Shown here one piece after another: positions 1-9,380 of a stretch of 64,000 nucleotides of DNA. The stretch lies in the NCBI GenBank assembly GCA_001485605.1, contig FAON01000007.1, forward strand, positions 180,188 through 244,187, in the 5' to 3' direction. The stretch is from Candidatus Kryptobacter tengchongensis. GTDB lineage: Bacteria; Bacteroidota; Ignavibacteria; Kryptoniales; Kryptoniaceae. A program made the translations under genes and the position numbers. Numbering within the stretch: position 1 is the first letter of the stretch; the number at the start of each line of letters is the position of its first letter. The notes below the pieces were generated by a model. The model was not told where the DNA came from. It saw only the letters and a list, made by a program, of their open reading frames with translations, and searched no databases.

Positions 1-897
1 CTTGTAAGTTTTTTTATCAACTTTGATAAAAGAATTTTCAACTTCAACGCCGACATTTTCAAGCCCAAGATCATCAGAATTTCCACGAACTCCAATTGCA
101 ACAAGAGCAAGATCTGCTTTTAAAGTTTTCTCACCGCTTTCATTTTGAATTTTCACCTGCGCTTGACCATCAACCGCTTTTGCCTCAACAACTTTCGTCC
201 CAGTTAAAATATCAATACCCGACTTTTGAAATGATTTAGCAAGTATATCTGTTATTTCCCTATCTTCATTTGGCAGAATTGAAGACATCATCTCCAACAA
301 TGTTATCTTCGTTCCAAAAGAATTGTAGAAATAGGCAAATTCAACGCCAATTGCCCCAGCCCCGATGATTATCATTGATCTTGGTGGTTCCTCAAGAAGC
401 ATTGCCTCTTTACTTGTGATGATAACTTTACCATCTATATTAATTCCATGTAATTCTCTTGGCCTTGCACCCGTTGCAATGATTATATTACTTGCTTGAA
501 TTTCTATTTCATCTTTTTCATTTTTTACACCTACAAGACCAGGTTTTAAGACAAAACCGTGACCGGAAATTTTCGTTACATTGTTTTTTCTGAGCAAAAA
601 TTCAACTCCTTTTGTTAATCTTTCCGCAACCTGTCTGCTTCTTTGAATTATCTTTTTGAAATCAAAGCCCAAGTTTTCAACTTTTAGCCCAAACTCACTT
701 GCCCTTTTTACAAGATTGAAAAGTTCAGCCGATTTTAGCAAAGCCTTCGTTGGAATACATCCCCAGTTAAGGCAGATCCCCCCAACACGATCTTTTTCAA
801 TTAAAGCAGTTTTAAAACCAAGTTGAGATGCTCTTATGGCAGCAACATAACCTCCTGGACCACCGCCAATTATTGCTATATCAAATTTTTCAGGCAT
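1..897 (-). CDS. lpdA: dihydrolipoyl dehydrogenase, 3' end beyond window
   Basis: The E3 flavoprotein of the 2-oxo-acid dehydrogenase and glycine-cleavage complexes, which reoxidises dihydrolipoyl groups with NAD+. I translated the minus strand from the ATG at 897. It opens with an FAD-binding Rossmann motif (IAIIGGGPGGYVAA) and then carries the redox-active disulfide motif GGICLNWGCIPTKAL near residue 40. A second dinucleotide-binding motif (IIIGAGAIGVEFAYFYNSFG) follows near residue 180. About 299 codons are present. The C-terminal dimerisation domain lies beyond position 1, so the gene is partial only because of the window edge. It is separated from the upstream porV-like gene by a terminator, so it probably has its own promoter, though I could not pick one with confidence. 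A lipoate ligase at 25314 fits the same pathway. Confidence 0.93.
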   Translation of the reverse strand, partial: MPEKFDIAIIGGGPGGYVAAIRASQLGFKTALIEKDRVGGICLNWGCIPTKALLKSAELFNLVKRASEFGLKVENLGFDFKKIIQRSRQVAERLTKGVEFLLRKNNVTKISGHGFVLKPGLVGVKNEKDEIEIQASNIIIATGARPRELHGINIDGKVIITSKEAMLLEEPPRSMIIIGAGAIGVEFAYFYNSFGTKITLLEMMSSILPNEDREITDILAKSFQKSGIDILTGTKVVEAKAVDGQAQVKIQNESGEKTLKADLALVAIGVRGNSDDLGLENVGVEVENSFIKVDKKTYK

Positions 898-990
898 ATT
901 AGAGAAAAGTTTGTTTTAAAATTTACAAAAATTTAAAAACGAGGAATGAGAAATAAAAATCTTGTAGGGGGGATATGGGGAGAGTTAAAC

Positions 991-1018
991 GAAAAAGGGC
1001 GGGCTAAAACCCGCCCCC
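991..1018 (-). terminator. rho-independent terminator after porV-like gene
   Basis: A 7-bp perfect stem (GGGCGGG 997-1003 with CCCGCCC 1010-1016, 6-base loop) is followed on the minus strand by five Ts at 996-992. It closes the 9110-1027 transcription unit before lpdA. Confidence 0.85.
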
Positions 1019-1026
1019 TGCATTGT

Positions 1027-2043
1027 CTAAAATCCAACTTTCAAATTGAACACATGATTTGCACTAAAATATGTCACCGGGACATAAGCATAATCAAACG
1101 ACACCTTTAATCCAATCAAACTTTCCGTATTAACCCCAGCGCCAAGTGTATAATGATGCCAAATTGAAGTTAATTCACCTGACTTGCTATAATTATAGCC
1201 CGCTCTGAGGAAGAAAATATTTTTAAATGAATACTCAAATCCGAACTTATAAGCATCTATAGCGTAAAAGTTATTTGCTTGATATAATCCAGTGAGAGAT
1301 AAATTGTTAACTTCACCTATCGTATAATTGTATCCAAGTCCAATTTCAAATGAAGTTGGCATTGGGAATGAAGCCGCTTCAACTTTATAAAATGTGACTC
1401 CTCTTTCCGAGCCTGGAACCACTGCCCTAACCCACAATCCCGAACCACCATATTTCATCGTTGGTCCTATATTCTTAACAACAACACCAAGTGAAAGTCC
1501 AGAAATATTCAACATATTTCGGTATTGAATTCCAGCATCAAACGCAAAACCAGTTGCGCTAACCCTTCCAAAACTTTCATTTACAAGGTTGAAATTTACA
1601 CCAACAGAAACACGATCGGATAATCTTTTTGAGTAAGTCAAACTCGCAACAAAAAAGTTCGGGCTTATAACCTCACCTGTTCCGTCAGGTTGAAATTCAG
1701 TCGTAATAGGAATATCTCCAAAATCAAATGTTCTTAACGATAGACCAACCGAACCAAACCCAAATTTTCCGACCAAAGCAAGATAATTAATTCCGATATC
1801 TGCAATATAACGTCGGTGAGAAAACATCGCCTGACCATTTCCGACGATCCAATCAACCCCACCCGGATTCCAAGTTATTGCTTCAACACCTTCTGCAAGG
1901 ACTCCAGATGCACCAGCCATAGCTGTATATCTTGCTCCAACTGGAATAGTAAGCTCAGGCGCAGCGGATGTTCCAGCTTTTGATTGCGCAAATAACCACT
2001 GCCCCGAAATTAGCAAAACAATTATTAAATAAATCTTTCTCAT
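1027..2043 (-). CDS. PorV/PorQ-family outer-membrane protein
   Basis: A 338-residue protein with a signal peptide ending near LFAQ (residues 1-20). Its many alternating aromatic/glycine strands and AMAGASGVLAEGVEAITWNP segment are typical of the PorV/PorQ (FadL-like barrel) family. Family members are outer-membrane barrels that, in type IX secretion, shuttle or anchor secreted cargo. The start at 2043 has a GGAG Shine-Dalgarno about 8 bases upstream. It is the last gene of a four-gene unit, directly after a large protein with a sorting-tail-like C-terminus, which suggests the two work together. It is not the main porV of a por operon, because no other T9SS genes are in this window. A general nutrient barrel is the alternative. 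Confidence 0.78.
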   Translation of the reverse strand: MRKIYLIIVLLISGQWLFAQSKAGTSAAPELTIPVGARYTAMAGASGVLAEGVEAITWNPGGVDWIVGNGQAMFSHRRYIADIGINYLALVGKFGFGSVGLSLRTFDFGDIPITTEFQPDGTGEVISPNFFVASLTYSKRLSDRVSVGVNFNLVNESFGRVSATGFAFDAGIQYRNMLNISGLSLGVVVKNIGPTMKYGGSGLWVRAVVPGSERGVTFYKVEAASFPMPTSFEIGLGYNYTIGEVNNLSLTGLYQANNFYAIDAYKFGFEYSFKNIFFLRAGYNYSKSGELTSIWHHYTLGAGVNTESLIGLKVSFDYAYVPVTYFSANHVFNLKVGF

Positions 2044-2070
2044 GGTTCAAACTCCGTTTTTTTATTTTTA

Positions 2071-2098
2071 AATAACCGCCCCTAACGAAAGGGGCGGT
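2071..2098 (-). terminator. hairpin between secreted protein and porV-like gene
   Basis: An 8-bp stem, ACCGCCCC 2075-2082 with GGGGCGGT 2091-2098, lies in the 63-base gap. The T-rich stretch after it on the minus strand is interrupted by As, so it may be a partial terminator that lowers expression of the downstream porV-like gene, or an mRNA-stabilising hairpin. Confidence 0.55.
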
Positions 2099-2106
2099 GT
2101 TAAATT

Positions 2107-5100
2107 TTAATAAGTTGGAATTATCTCCTCTTCTTGAACGATCATGAGCTTTAAAATTTTCGTCTTTCCAATATCCGGCATGTCAATATGGACAATGTAA
2201 ATACCACTTGCAACAGGAAGATTGTGCTCATTTCTTAAATTCCACCTCGCAAATTGCGAATCATCATCTTTATAAATCGTCTTCACAAGAACACCAGCAA
2301 GGTTGAATATCCTTATCGTTGCTTTCTTCGGCAAATGGTTGAAAGTTATATACTTTAACAACCTATCGGTTTCCATTAAATTAAATCCATAATATGGGTT
2401 CGGAAAAGCGTTAATTTTTTCAACATCTTGACGGGCAAGTTGAACATCACCAACTGTTGGAGCTTGTGTGACAAATACAAATGTATCAGCAGGCGTATTT
2501 ACACGATTTGGATAAAGTTTTAAAGTTACATCTGCACGGTAAGGCTCTTGAGTTCCCCTTTGATATAACCACAAAGCCCACAAAACTGGATAAGCGCTAT
2601 GATTAGAACCGTTGGTCATAAATCCTCTTCCTTGTGTTGGATCCCATGCTTTTCCAGTAGGATCATAATCACTATCTAAAATCCATATATATTCATATGG
2701 CGTAATTGCATCATTCGCATCTGAGATATCCCATTGTCTATTTGCATTTCTATCACGAACGACGACATTTAACTGCCGAGGTGAGTTCGGATTTTCAATA
2801 TCAAAAACCTGGAAAGGAACATCAAAGAACCCTTCATATGCACCATTATTCCATGTTTGATACATAAATGCTTTTTGCGATTTTGCTGGATCAACTGTAT
2901 AAGGTTCTCCAAGGTCATATTTCCCATTATTATTTGCATCTGTATATCCAGTTTTTGCAGAAAATCTAATTTCAACTGATTTAAAATCACCTGGTGCCAA
3001 GCTACTTCCAGTGAAGTTTGGACCCAAAAATACAGCACCAAATAACAGCTCACCACCATTTGCTGGATTTCCTGTGAACCATCTATTTGCAGATGGCTCT
3101 GCAACCCATTCTTTCCCAGCAAGAGGTGGACCCATTACTTTTACAAAAATACCATCAACTACCGGATAAGCTTCACCCCCAGATTGATTTGTCCCGGTTG
3201 CTTTTACCTTATTTTCATTAACATCAACGATATACCAATTCCCTTCATTATCAAATCTTACTTGATAAGTATGTCCTGTTGTGATAGATGGATCAACAAG
3301 TATGGCGACCACTTCGCCATCACTTTTACCCTTATGTATAACTTCTAAGGTATCGCCCACCACTCCAAAGTATCTTGACCCAGGCGGTGGAGATTGCGGG
3401 GTGGCTTTAAGGACAATCGGGGTGCTTTCAAGGGCTCTAAATGGAGACAATGGATCTGGGTTGTATGCATAGGCAGTCACAGCATAGTAATAAGTTTGAC
3501 CATTTACAAGCGGTCGCTGACGGATATAATCTGTGGTCAAAGCAAGAAAATGTCTTATCCCGCTATTGCTACCGGTTTGAACTGGGACTGATAAAAGAAC
3601 TCCCGTTTTCGGGTCTATAGTTCTATCAAGTATGACAGTGACATCATTGATGACATCATATGTTGCTATCTTAACAGCCTCATTTAAACCTGCTGTTGCC
3701 GAAGGTAATTGATAAACGTTGTATCCCTCAAAAATAAATCCAGCTGATTTAAAGTTCTCAATTGCATTAACACTTGCCTGATCCCATCCCCAGTTTAACA
3801 CAATTTGACGATCTAATTCAGCAACCTTAACATTTGGCGCTGGAGGTGGAGATGGCAAGACAAATAAATTATCATAGGCAAATTGAGCATAGGTATCATA
3901 ATACTTTAGAACCAAAACACTTGAAAGATTATCAGCACCCATTGCTCCTATTAAGGCAACAACTATTTCAGCTGTATCTCCAAGGCTTAATCTAAATGGA
4001 CCTGTCACATTAACAATTCTTCTATCACCTGGTGGAATTACCCTTCCATCAATCCAACCTGTCCCCGTCACAGGATCACCTGCTACAGCATATTTTGTTG
4101 GATAAGCGTTTGGATCCTGCGCTGTAAAAGCTGACCAAAATGGGACAAAAGATGGATATTCAGGTCTTGGCAAACCTCCTCTCATTAAATTAAACCATTG
4201 ATTAGCATTTGTAGGGTCACTTATACCGGTTCCAGCAGCAAAGAAAACAAATGTTGTAAGTGGATTTTCATTCCAATATTTATAACCTTTCCTCCACTCC
4301 AAGCCAATAACAGCAGAATCATTTGGATTCCCAGTATAATATGCCGGACCTTGAAGGAAATCAAAACCAACAGCTGGGGCAGGATAACCTATCGCTTGAT
4401 ATTCTGCATCAACTGTATTTGCATTATACACATAACCAAGACCAAGCACAGAATCACATCCAGCTAAATCGTCGGAATATTCCCCAAGGTCAGGGTCTGA
4501 CCACTTAACAACATAAACACTATCAATAGTTGAATTTGGATCTGCTGTTGCGGTTCCCTTGTAAATTATCCTGAATTGCTGGAAAATAATATTGTTCAAC
4601 GGATTTGAAACAGCATAACACCATTCTGTAACTTGAATTTCAAGTCCTATGGGAACTGAGCTAAACACGCTTTGACCTAAACTTGCGTCTAAATCATTAC
4701 CAACAGTCCAAACCGTCTGAGTAGCACCGGGGATACCGGGGACATGGTTGGGATTATTAGGATCAAATCCAGGTCCGTATTTTACTTTATATGCATCTGG
4801 TCCGGTGGTTGTATACCATGGCGCACCTTTATCAGCAGGCCAATCTTTCCAATCATTTTCATACTGTTGACGAAGTGCATCTTCATCAGCTGGCGTTACA
4901 TCTTTAAGTGGTTTCATAAAATATTCCGCAGCGTCAGCTTTTAAATCAGCAGTTTGATAATCAGGGCGAACTCGCCATACTCTTTTGACATCCGGAAGAT
5001 TATAATCTTCAGCTTGCCCCTTCGTTACTATCCTCCCCGGTCTTATACTTGTCCTGTAAAAAATTCCTTGCGCCCTTAAAACTGGAGAAACCCCATCATT

Positions 5101-5394
5101 AACAAGACCACCTATCATCAAACCTTCTCTATAAATCATCCCAACACCACTACCTCTGGGGAATGTCCCATTATAAGAGTTTCTAATTAGCGGTGGCCAA
5201 CCTAATCCTCCAGGAGAACTTATAACCGATATCCAACTTGTTATGTTATTCGCGTCAATGACTGTTTGTGTAACTCCAGCTGCACCTGATTTAAAGAAAA
5301 ATTCTTCACCTCTTTTCTTTAAAGGATCTTCTCTACCTACCACCAACCCAATGAAAGTTAGTATAAATATTGAAAGGATTAAAATTCTCCTCAT
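2107..5394 (-). CDS. large secreted protein with T9SS-like C-terminal tail
   Basis: A 1,095-residue exported protein. It has a signal peptide (about residues 1-20), long beta-rich stretches, and a fibronectin-III-like module around residues 515-665 (APNVKVAELDRQIVLNW... and TYYYAVTAYAYNP). Two acidic calcium-loop-like stretches (DANNNGKYDLGEPYTVD and DRNANRQWDISDANDAI) follow. It ends with a roughly 90-residue tail that resembles the type IX sorting domain: FPNPYYG, then IRIFNLAGVLVKTI, then ASGIYIVHI and KILKLMIVQ. The known fate of such tails is passage through the T9SS and attachment to the cell surface. The start has a GGAGG motif 9 bases upstream. It sits between a TonB receptor and a PorV-like gene, so a surface-exposed binding or assembly partner is likely. 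No enzymatic domain was recognised. Confidence 0.72.
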   Translation of the reverse strand: MRRILILSIFILTFIGLVVGREDPLKKRGEEFFFKSGAAGVTQTVIDANNITSWISVISSPGGLGWPPLIRNSYNGTFPRGSGVGMIYREGLMIGGLVNDGVSPVLRAQGIFYRTSIRPGRIVTKGQAEDYNLPDVKRVWRVRPDYQTADLKADAAEYFMKPLKDVTPADEDALRQQYENDWKDWPADKGAPWYTTTGPDAYKVKYGPGFDPNNPNHVPGIPGATQTVWTVGNDLDASLGQSVFSSVPIGLEIQVTEWCYAVSNPLNNIIFQQFRIIYKGTATADPNSTIDSVYVVKWSDPDLGEYSDDLAGCDSVLGLGYVYNANTVDAEYQAIGYPAPAVGFDFLQGPAYYTGNPNDSAVIGLEWRKGYKYWNENPLTTFVFFAAGTGISDPTNANQWFNLMRGGLPRPEYPSFVPFWSAFTAQDPNAYPTKYAVAGDPVTGTGWIDGRVIPPGDRRIVNVTGPFRLSLGDTAEIVVALIGAMGADNLSSVLVLKYYDTYAQFAYDNLFVLPSPPPAPNVKVAELDRQIVLNWGWDQASVNAIENFKSAGFIFEGYNVYQLPSATAGLNEAVKIATYDVINDVTVILDRTIDPKTGVLLSVPVQTGSNSGIRHFLALTTDYIRQRPLVNGQTYYYAVTAYAYNPDPLSPFRALESTPIVLKATPQSPPPGSRYFGVVGDTLEVIHKGKSDGEVVAILVDPSITTGHTYQVRFDNEGNWYIVDVNENKVKATGTNQSGGEAYPVVDGIFVKVMGPPLAGKEWVAEPSANRWFTGNPANGGELLFGAVFLGPNFTGSSLAPGDFKSVEIRFSAKTGYTDANNNGKYDLGEPYTVDPAKSQKAFMYQTWNNGAYEGFFDVPFQVFDIENPNSPRQLNVVVRDRNANRQWDISDANDAITPYEYIWILDSDYDPTGKAWDPTQGRGFMTNGSNHSAYPVLWALWLYQRGTQEPYRADVTLKLYPNRVNTPADTFVFVTQAPTVGDVQLARQDVEKINAFPNPYYGFNLMETDRLLKYITFNHLPKKATIRIFNLAGVLVKTIYKDDDSQFARWNLRNEHNLPVASGIYIVHIDMPDIGKTKILKLMIVQEEEIIPTY

Positions 5395-5421
5395 GGTTTT
5401 AAACCTCCAGATTTTATTTTT

Positions 5422-8400
5422 TTAAAATTCAATCTTCAATCCAGCTCTTAACTGTCTTGGTGGACCAAATAGATCCTGCAAAATTCCATTGAATCTCCAT
5501 TGATGTTGACGATTTTCAAGGTTGATCGCTCTATACAGTTGAATATATGTTTCGCCAAATTGTTGAACGAAACTTCCACTAAGATCTGGGTTTGTTAAGA
5601 AACCATCATCATACGCATTTCCAGTTCTGTAATAAACATTTATCACATTCTTTGTGTTAAACAAATTCTGGACATAGACATAGAAATTGATATTAGCTGG
5701 ACCAATTGAGATAGTTTTATCAACTCTCAAATCAACATTCCATACCCATGGCGTTCTTGACGCATTTATAGGTTCAAGCGGGTTTCTGTTCCTTGGATCT
5801 CCATCATTTAGGATTCCGCCATCATCAGCGTCTTGCTGTGCTATACCACCTGTGGCAAGTGTATACGGATGCCCACTGTTAAATGTTATAAGTAAGTTAA
5901 CACCAAACCTTTCAAGCAGCGGACCACCTTCACCTTTACCAAAGCGATAATCAATGTTTATGCTTCCCCTATGTGTCTGATTATAAGTTAACGGAACAGT
6001 TAATGTAGGTGTAATTTGAGTAATCCCAACCGCTGCCCACGCACCGTTTGCAAAAGAATTTGTTCCGCGCGCATCTTGCAATGTATAACTTACTTGCGCC
6101 TGAACTCTGTAGACACGACGAATCCTTAATGTAAATTCAAGCCCATAAACATTTTCAAAATCCCCATTTGCATAAACAGCATATTTTGTCCCAGCAAATG
6201 TTCCAGAAGTAATAGGCACAGTTGAAACCTGAAGCTGATTCCTAACATCTTTATAGAATCCAGTTATATCAAAAGCTGCGAAATCAGTAAACTGTTGTGA
6301 AAAACCAATCTCATACTGAGTTGTTTTAACTGGATCAGGGTCAAAAGCAAGGGGATCAGGTATCAATTCAATTGATGGAAGATATACGCTCCCGGGATAA
6401 TATGATAACCCAGCATAAAGCGAAGTCAGAGCCGGTGCCTGAACGAAAACACCATACTGGAGATGGAATACAGTTCTATCCGTAACAGGGAACGAAAATC
6501 CTAACCTCGGCTGAAGGTAAGCTCTGGGTTTACCTTTCTCAAGCCCAAGCAACTTTCTGTTAAACAAGTCAACCTCTGGAGCCGATGGGTTCTTAAATTT
6601 CCAAGCATCAAAATACATATAATCATAACGAAGCCCGGCGTTTATAATTAAATCGCTGAATTCAATCCTATCTTGAATATAAGCAGAGAAAAAGTATGGA
6701 TGCCTTGGTCCATCTTCACCTGAATCAACCTTCCTTCCAAATCTATCAAAACCATAGTTATTAACATAGCTTCCAAGCAACCTATAAAGATAATTTTCAT
6801 TCCTTGCGGAATCTGGCAAAGAATGGAATGCTCTAAACAAACCACCTGTCCCAAGTCCATAGTGGCGTACTGTCCATCTTTGATAACTTGTTCCAATTTT
6901 GAACTCGTGGTTTTTAACCTGCGATGTCAAAGCGATACTTCCGCCATAATAACCCTGCTGAAACTTGCTATATCCAGCAAACAAAGTTCCAGGTCTATAA
7001 AACGCAAATCCATAAAAATCATATGGAGGTGGACCAACATACCTGCTGACATATTTGAAACGCTCACCATATGCACGCACAACCTGTAAACTATCATCAT
7101 AAGCAAGGACATTATCACCAAAGGCTGGTTCATAGGATTTATTTCGGTAATCAAGGAAACTCACAGATGCCTCTAAAAATGTCTTTGAAGATATGAAATA
7201 GCTCGCCTTAATATCAAAGAAAAATTCGGTATTATCCGTTACTGGCAATCTCTCAAGATTGAAAATATTTCTCAACGAGTTATTTGCCCTCTCCCTTGAC
7301 CAAGTGTACGCACCCGCAACTCTTATTTGAAGCGGTTTGAAATCAAAAGTCAAAGTTCCATTCCCGGTGTATCTATTTACCATTCTACCTGGTATATTTG
7401 CATCATTCCAAGCTACAAGAGCCGAATCACCCTTTGTCCCACCTCTTCGTCCATTGTCTTTCATATATCCAAAATTATAACCCTTGAAGAAATGTGGTAT
7501 ATAATCCCTTACAAAGTTATTTTCTCCAGCCAGGAAAAACTTAACTCTTTCAGTTAGAAGTGGACCACCCAAAGTTAAAACAACATCTGAATAACCGTAA
7601 GAATATGTCCCAAGGAATTTCTTACCAGGATAATTTCCAAAATTATCTGTTTCAAATTGAGCCGATGCGGAAAACCTTGGTTTACCTGTTTTGAAAACTT
7701 GCTGAACGATTCCAGCGTTTGCATTACCAAATTCAGCATTGTAACCACCTGCTTGAACCGAGATTTCCTCAAGAGCCTCCGGGATTGTCGTCACCAAGCC
7801 ACCGCCCAACGCTCTATATCTATCCCTTGACGCAAAAGCCCCACCCCTTGCTCCAGTCCTTGCACCAAGTATATTTGTAACATTTGCCCCCTCAATCATA
7901 TAGCCAACCTCATCTGGTCTACTTCCTCTAACAAACAATCGTCCATACTGTAAACTCACCCCAGCTTGAATTGCAAAATATACATTCACATCCCTGACCG
8001 GCAACTTCTCAATATCGGTAGAGGTTACAACTCTTATTGCATTAGTGGCTGATTTCTCAATTAACGGTCTTTCAGCAACAACTTCCACAGCTCTTAACTC
8101 TATAGCTGTTGATGGCAATTCAAAATTTAATTCTCTTGTCAAACCTGCGATAACTTGAACACCTGAAACCGTAACAGTTTGATATCCAACATAAGAAGCA
8201 ACAACTGTATACACTCCAGCTGGGACATTTAAAATAACATAATTCCCGTTTACATCAGCCGCAGCCCCAAGCGTTGTCCCTTGAATCACAATTGATGCCC
8301 CAGGAAGAGGCTCTTTTGTTTCCTTATCAACAACCTTCCCAGCAATTTTACCATATTGAGCAAATATGACTTGAAAAGAGACTAACAATAATGAAACCGA

Positions 8401-8427
8401 GATTAAAAATCTAACTGTGTTTTTCAT
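5422..8427 (-). CDS. TonB-dependent receptor with carboxypeptidase-regulatory-like domain
   Basis: A 1,001-residue outer-membrane receptor. The signal peptide ends near VIFAQ. A CarboxypepD_reg-like domain (GKIAGKVVDKETKEPLPGAS through VASYVGYQTVTVSGV, about residues 27-95) precedes a plug domain with VVAERPLIEKSATN and RGSRPDEVGYMIEGAN. A long barrel follows and ends in an amphipathic strand with terminal Phe (LRAGLKIEF). Such receptors import ligands across the outer membrane with energy from TonB-ExbBD. An AGGAGG ribosome site lies 8 bases before the start. No SusD homologue follows. The neighbours are a DUF4397 lipoprotein and a large secreted protein, so this is not a standard SusCD pair. 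The ligand is unknown. Confidence 0.9.
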   Translation of the reverse strand: MKNTVRFLISVSLLLVSFQVIFAQYGKIAGKVVDKETKEPLPGASIVIQGTTLGAAADVNGNYVILNVPAGVYTVVASYVGYQTVTVSGVQVIAGLTRELNFELPSTAIELRAVEVVAERPLIEKSATNAIRVVTSTDIEKLPVRDVNVYFAIQAGVSLQYGRLFVRGSRPDEVGYMIEGANVTNILGARTGARGGAFASRDRYRALGGGLVTTIPEALEEISVQAGGYNAEFGNANAGIVQQVFKTGKPRFSASAQFETDNFGNYPGKKFLGTYSYGYSDVVLTLGGPLLTERVKFFLAGENNFVRDYIPHFFKGYNFGYMKDNGRRGGTKGDSALVAWNDANIPGRMVNRYTGNGTLTFDFKPLQIRVAGAYTWSRERANNSLRNIFNLERLPVTDNTEFFFDIKASYFISSKTFLEASVSFLDYRNKSYEPAFGDNVLAYDDSLQVVRAYGERFKYVSRYVGPPPYDFYGFAFYRPGTLFAGYSKFQQGYYGGSIALTSQVKNHEFKIGTSYQRWTVRHYGLGTGGLFRAFHSLPDSARNENYLYRLLGSYVNNYGFDRFGRKVDSGEDGPRHPYFFSAYIQDRIEFSDLIINAGLRYDYMYFDAWKFKNPSAPEVDLFNRKLLGLEKGKPRAYLQPRLGFSFPVTDRTVFHLQYGVFVQAPALTSLYAGLSYYPGSVYLPSIELIPDPLAFDPDPVKTTQYEIGFSQQFTDFAAFDITGFYKDVRNQLQVSTVPITSGTFAGTKYAVYANGDFENVYGLEFTLRIRRVYRVQAQVSYTLQDARGTNSFANGAWAAVGITQITPTLTVPLTYNQTHRGSINIDYRFGKGEGGPLLERFGVNLLITFNSGHPYTLATGGIAQQDADDGGILNDGDPRNRNPLEPINASRTPWVWNVDLRVDKTISIGPANINFYVYVQNLFNTKNVINVYYRTGNAYDDGFLTNPDLSGSFVQQFGETYIQLYRAINLENRQHQWRFNGILQDLFGPPRQLRAGLKIEF

Positions 8428-8441
8428 TTGCTAACCCTCCT

Positions 8442-9110
8442 TTAATCTTCTTTGAAAAACTTTTTTTGTAAATCAGTCCTTAAACCATAAACGACAACTG
8501 AATATCTACCAGCACTTGATATCCCCGAGTCCCATGCTTTGATAAGCGTATCGGTTCCAGAGATAACCGTATATTTCACAGGAAATGAGGAAATTTCAAG
8601 ATATGGCGTCCCCGCCTTGAAGCCAACATTTGAAAAGGTTGAATCTTTCCCCGCAAAGTTAATTATAACTTTTGCAGCACCCAAGTTAGGGCTAAGGTTT
8701 AAAAATCTTACGAGTGCCTTGCCACTTGGATATGGCTCGTCAAAAGTGTTTCTCTCAGCTGCAAATAATACACTGTCCAAACCCTTACCAACATAGAAAA
8801 CAGTGTACTTTTTCTCTGAATCAAGAGACCTTCTAAGCGTATCACCAGCAGCAAAGACAAAAACTCTTGAACCAGCTGGCAAATCAAGATAACTTGACGC
8901 CTCGCCAAAAGAAAGTGAACTCACCTTGTCAACCCCATCAACATTTACTTTTATTGTAGTCCCACTTTTTAAATTTACAAACTTCGCAAGGGAACGATAA
9001 TCAACAGGTTGCACTACCGGATTATCAATGTTGATACACCCACTCCAAGTGACTAAATAGGCAAGAAAAATAACAAAACCAAAAAAACAAATAGTAAATT
9101 TACATTTCAT
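8442..9110 (-). CDS. DUF4397-type lipoprotein
   Basis: A 222-residue protein with a long hydrophobic leader ending in a lipobox-like VTWSGC (Cys near residue 25), so it is probably lipid-anchored. The mature part has two repeats of a beta-sandwich pattern typical of DUF4397 proteins: KFVNLKSGTTIKVNVDG followed by SSYLDLPAGSRVFVFAAGD, then RFLNLSPNLGAAKVIIN followed by TPYLEISSFPVKYTVISG. The function of the family is not known. It is the first gene of the unit, with GGAGG 7 bases before the start, and lies 15 bases before the TonB receptor, so the two are co-transcribed. It may be the surface or periplasmic partner that replaces a SusD-like protein; that is inference. Confidence 0.72.
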   Translation of the reverse strand: MKCKFTICFFGFVIFLAYLVTWSGCINIDNPVVQPVDYRSLAKFVNLKSGTTIKVNVDGVDKVSSLSFGEASSYLDLPAGSRVFVFAAGDTLRRSLDSEKKYTVFYVGKGLDSVLFAAERNTFDEPYPSGKALVRFLNLSPNLGAAKVIINFAGKDSTFSNVGFKAGTPYLEISSFPVKYTVISGTDTLIKAWDSGISSAGRYSVVVYGLRTDLQKKFFKED

Positions 9111-9210
9111 AAGAAACCTCCACTATTTAATTTGAACAAAATTGACTTATAAATGAACAAAGGCAGGTGCTCTTTTAAAACCCTTAAATAGAGTGATTTT
9201 TTATTTAAAA

Positions 9211-9226
9211 TGAGCTTTTCGGCTCA
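9211..9226 (-). other. hairpin at the 5' end of the DUF4397/TonB transcript
   Basis: TGAGC 9211-9215 pairs with GCTCA 9222-9226 around a 6-base loop. On the minus-strand transcript it begins only a few bases after the predicted start site (about 9229) and is followed by TTTTAAATAAAAAAT. It could protect the 5' end of a stable mRNA or act as a weak attenuator. Confidence 0.45.
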
Positions 9227-9235
9227 CTTGCTAAT

Positions 9236-9264
9236 AATATAATACTTTTTTCATATTTTGTCAA
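9236..9264 (-). promoter_or_regulatory. sigma70-type promoter for the 9110-1027 unit
   Basis: On the minus strand, -35 TTGACA (9264-9259), a 17-base spacer and -10 TATATT (9241-9236). The predicted start is near 9229, which gives a leader of about 120 bases before the DUF4397 gene. On the plus side of this 270-base gap I found no convincing promoter for mrp. Confidence 0.75.
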
Positions 9265-9380
9265 GAGCCGGAACAAAAAAAATCGCCTGAAAATTAAAAT
9301 TTAAACCACAAGTGAAACTTTTTTATCCCCACTTTTTTTATTAAGTTTAGAATGACTTCAAAAACAAAAATATCATACAA

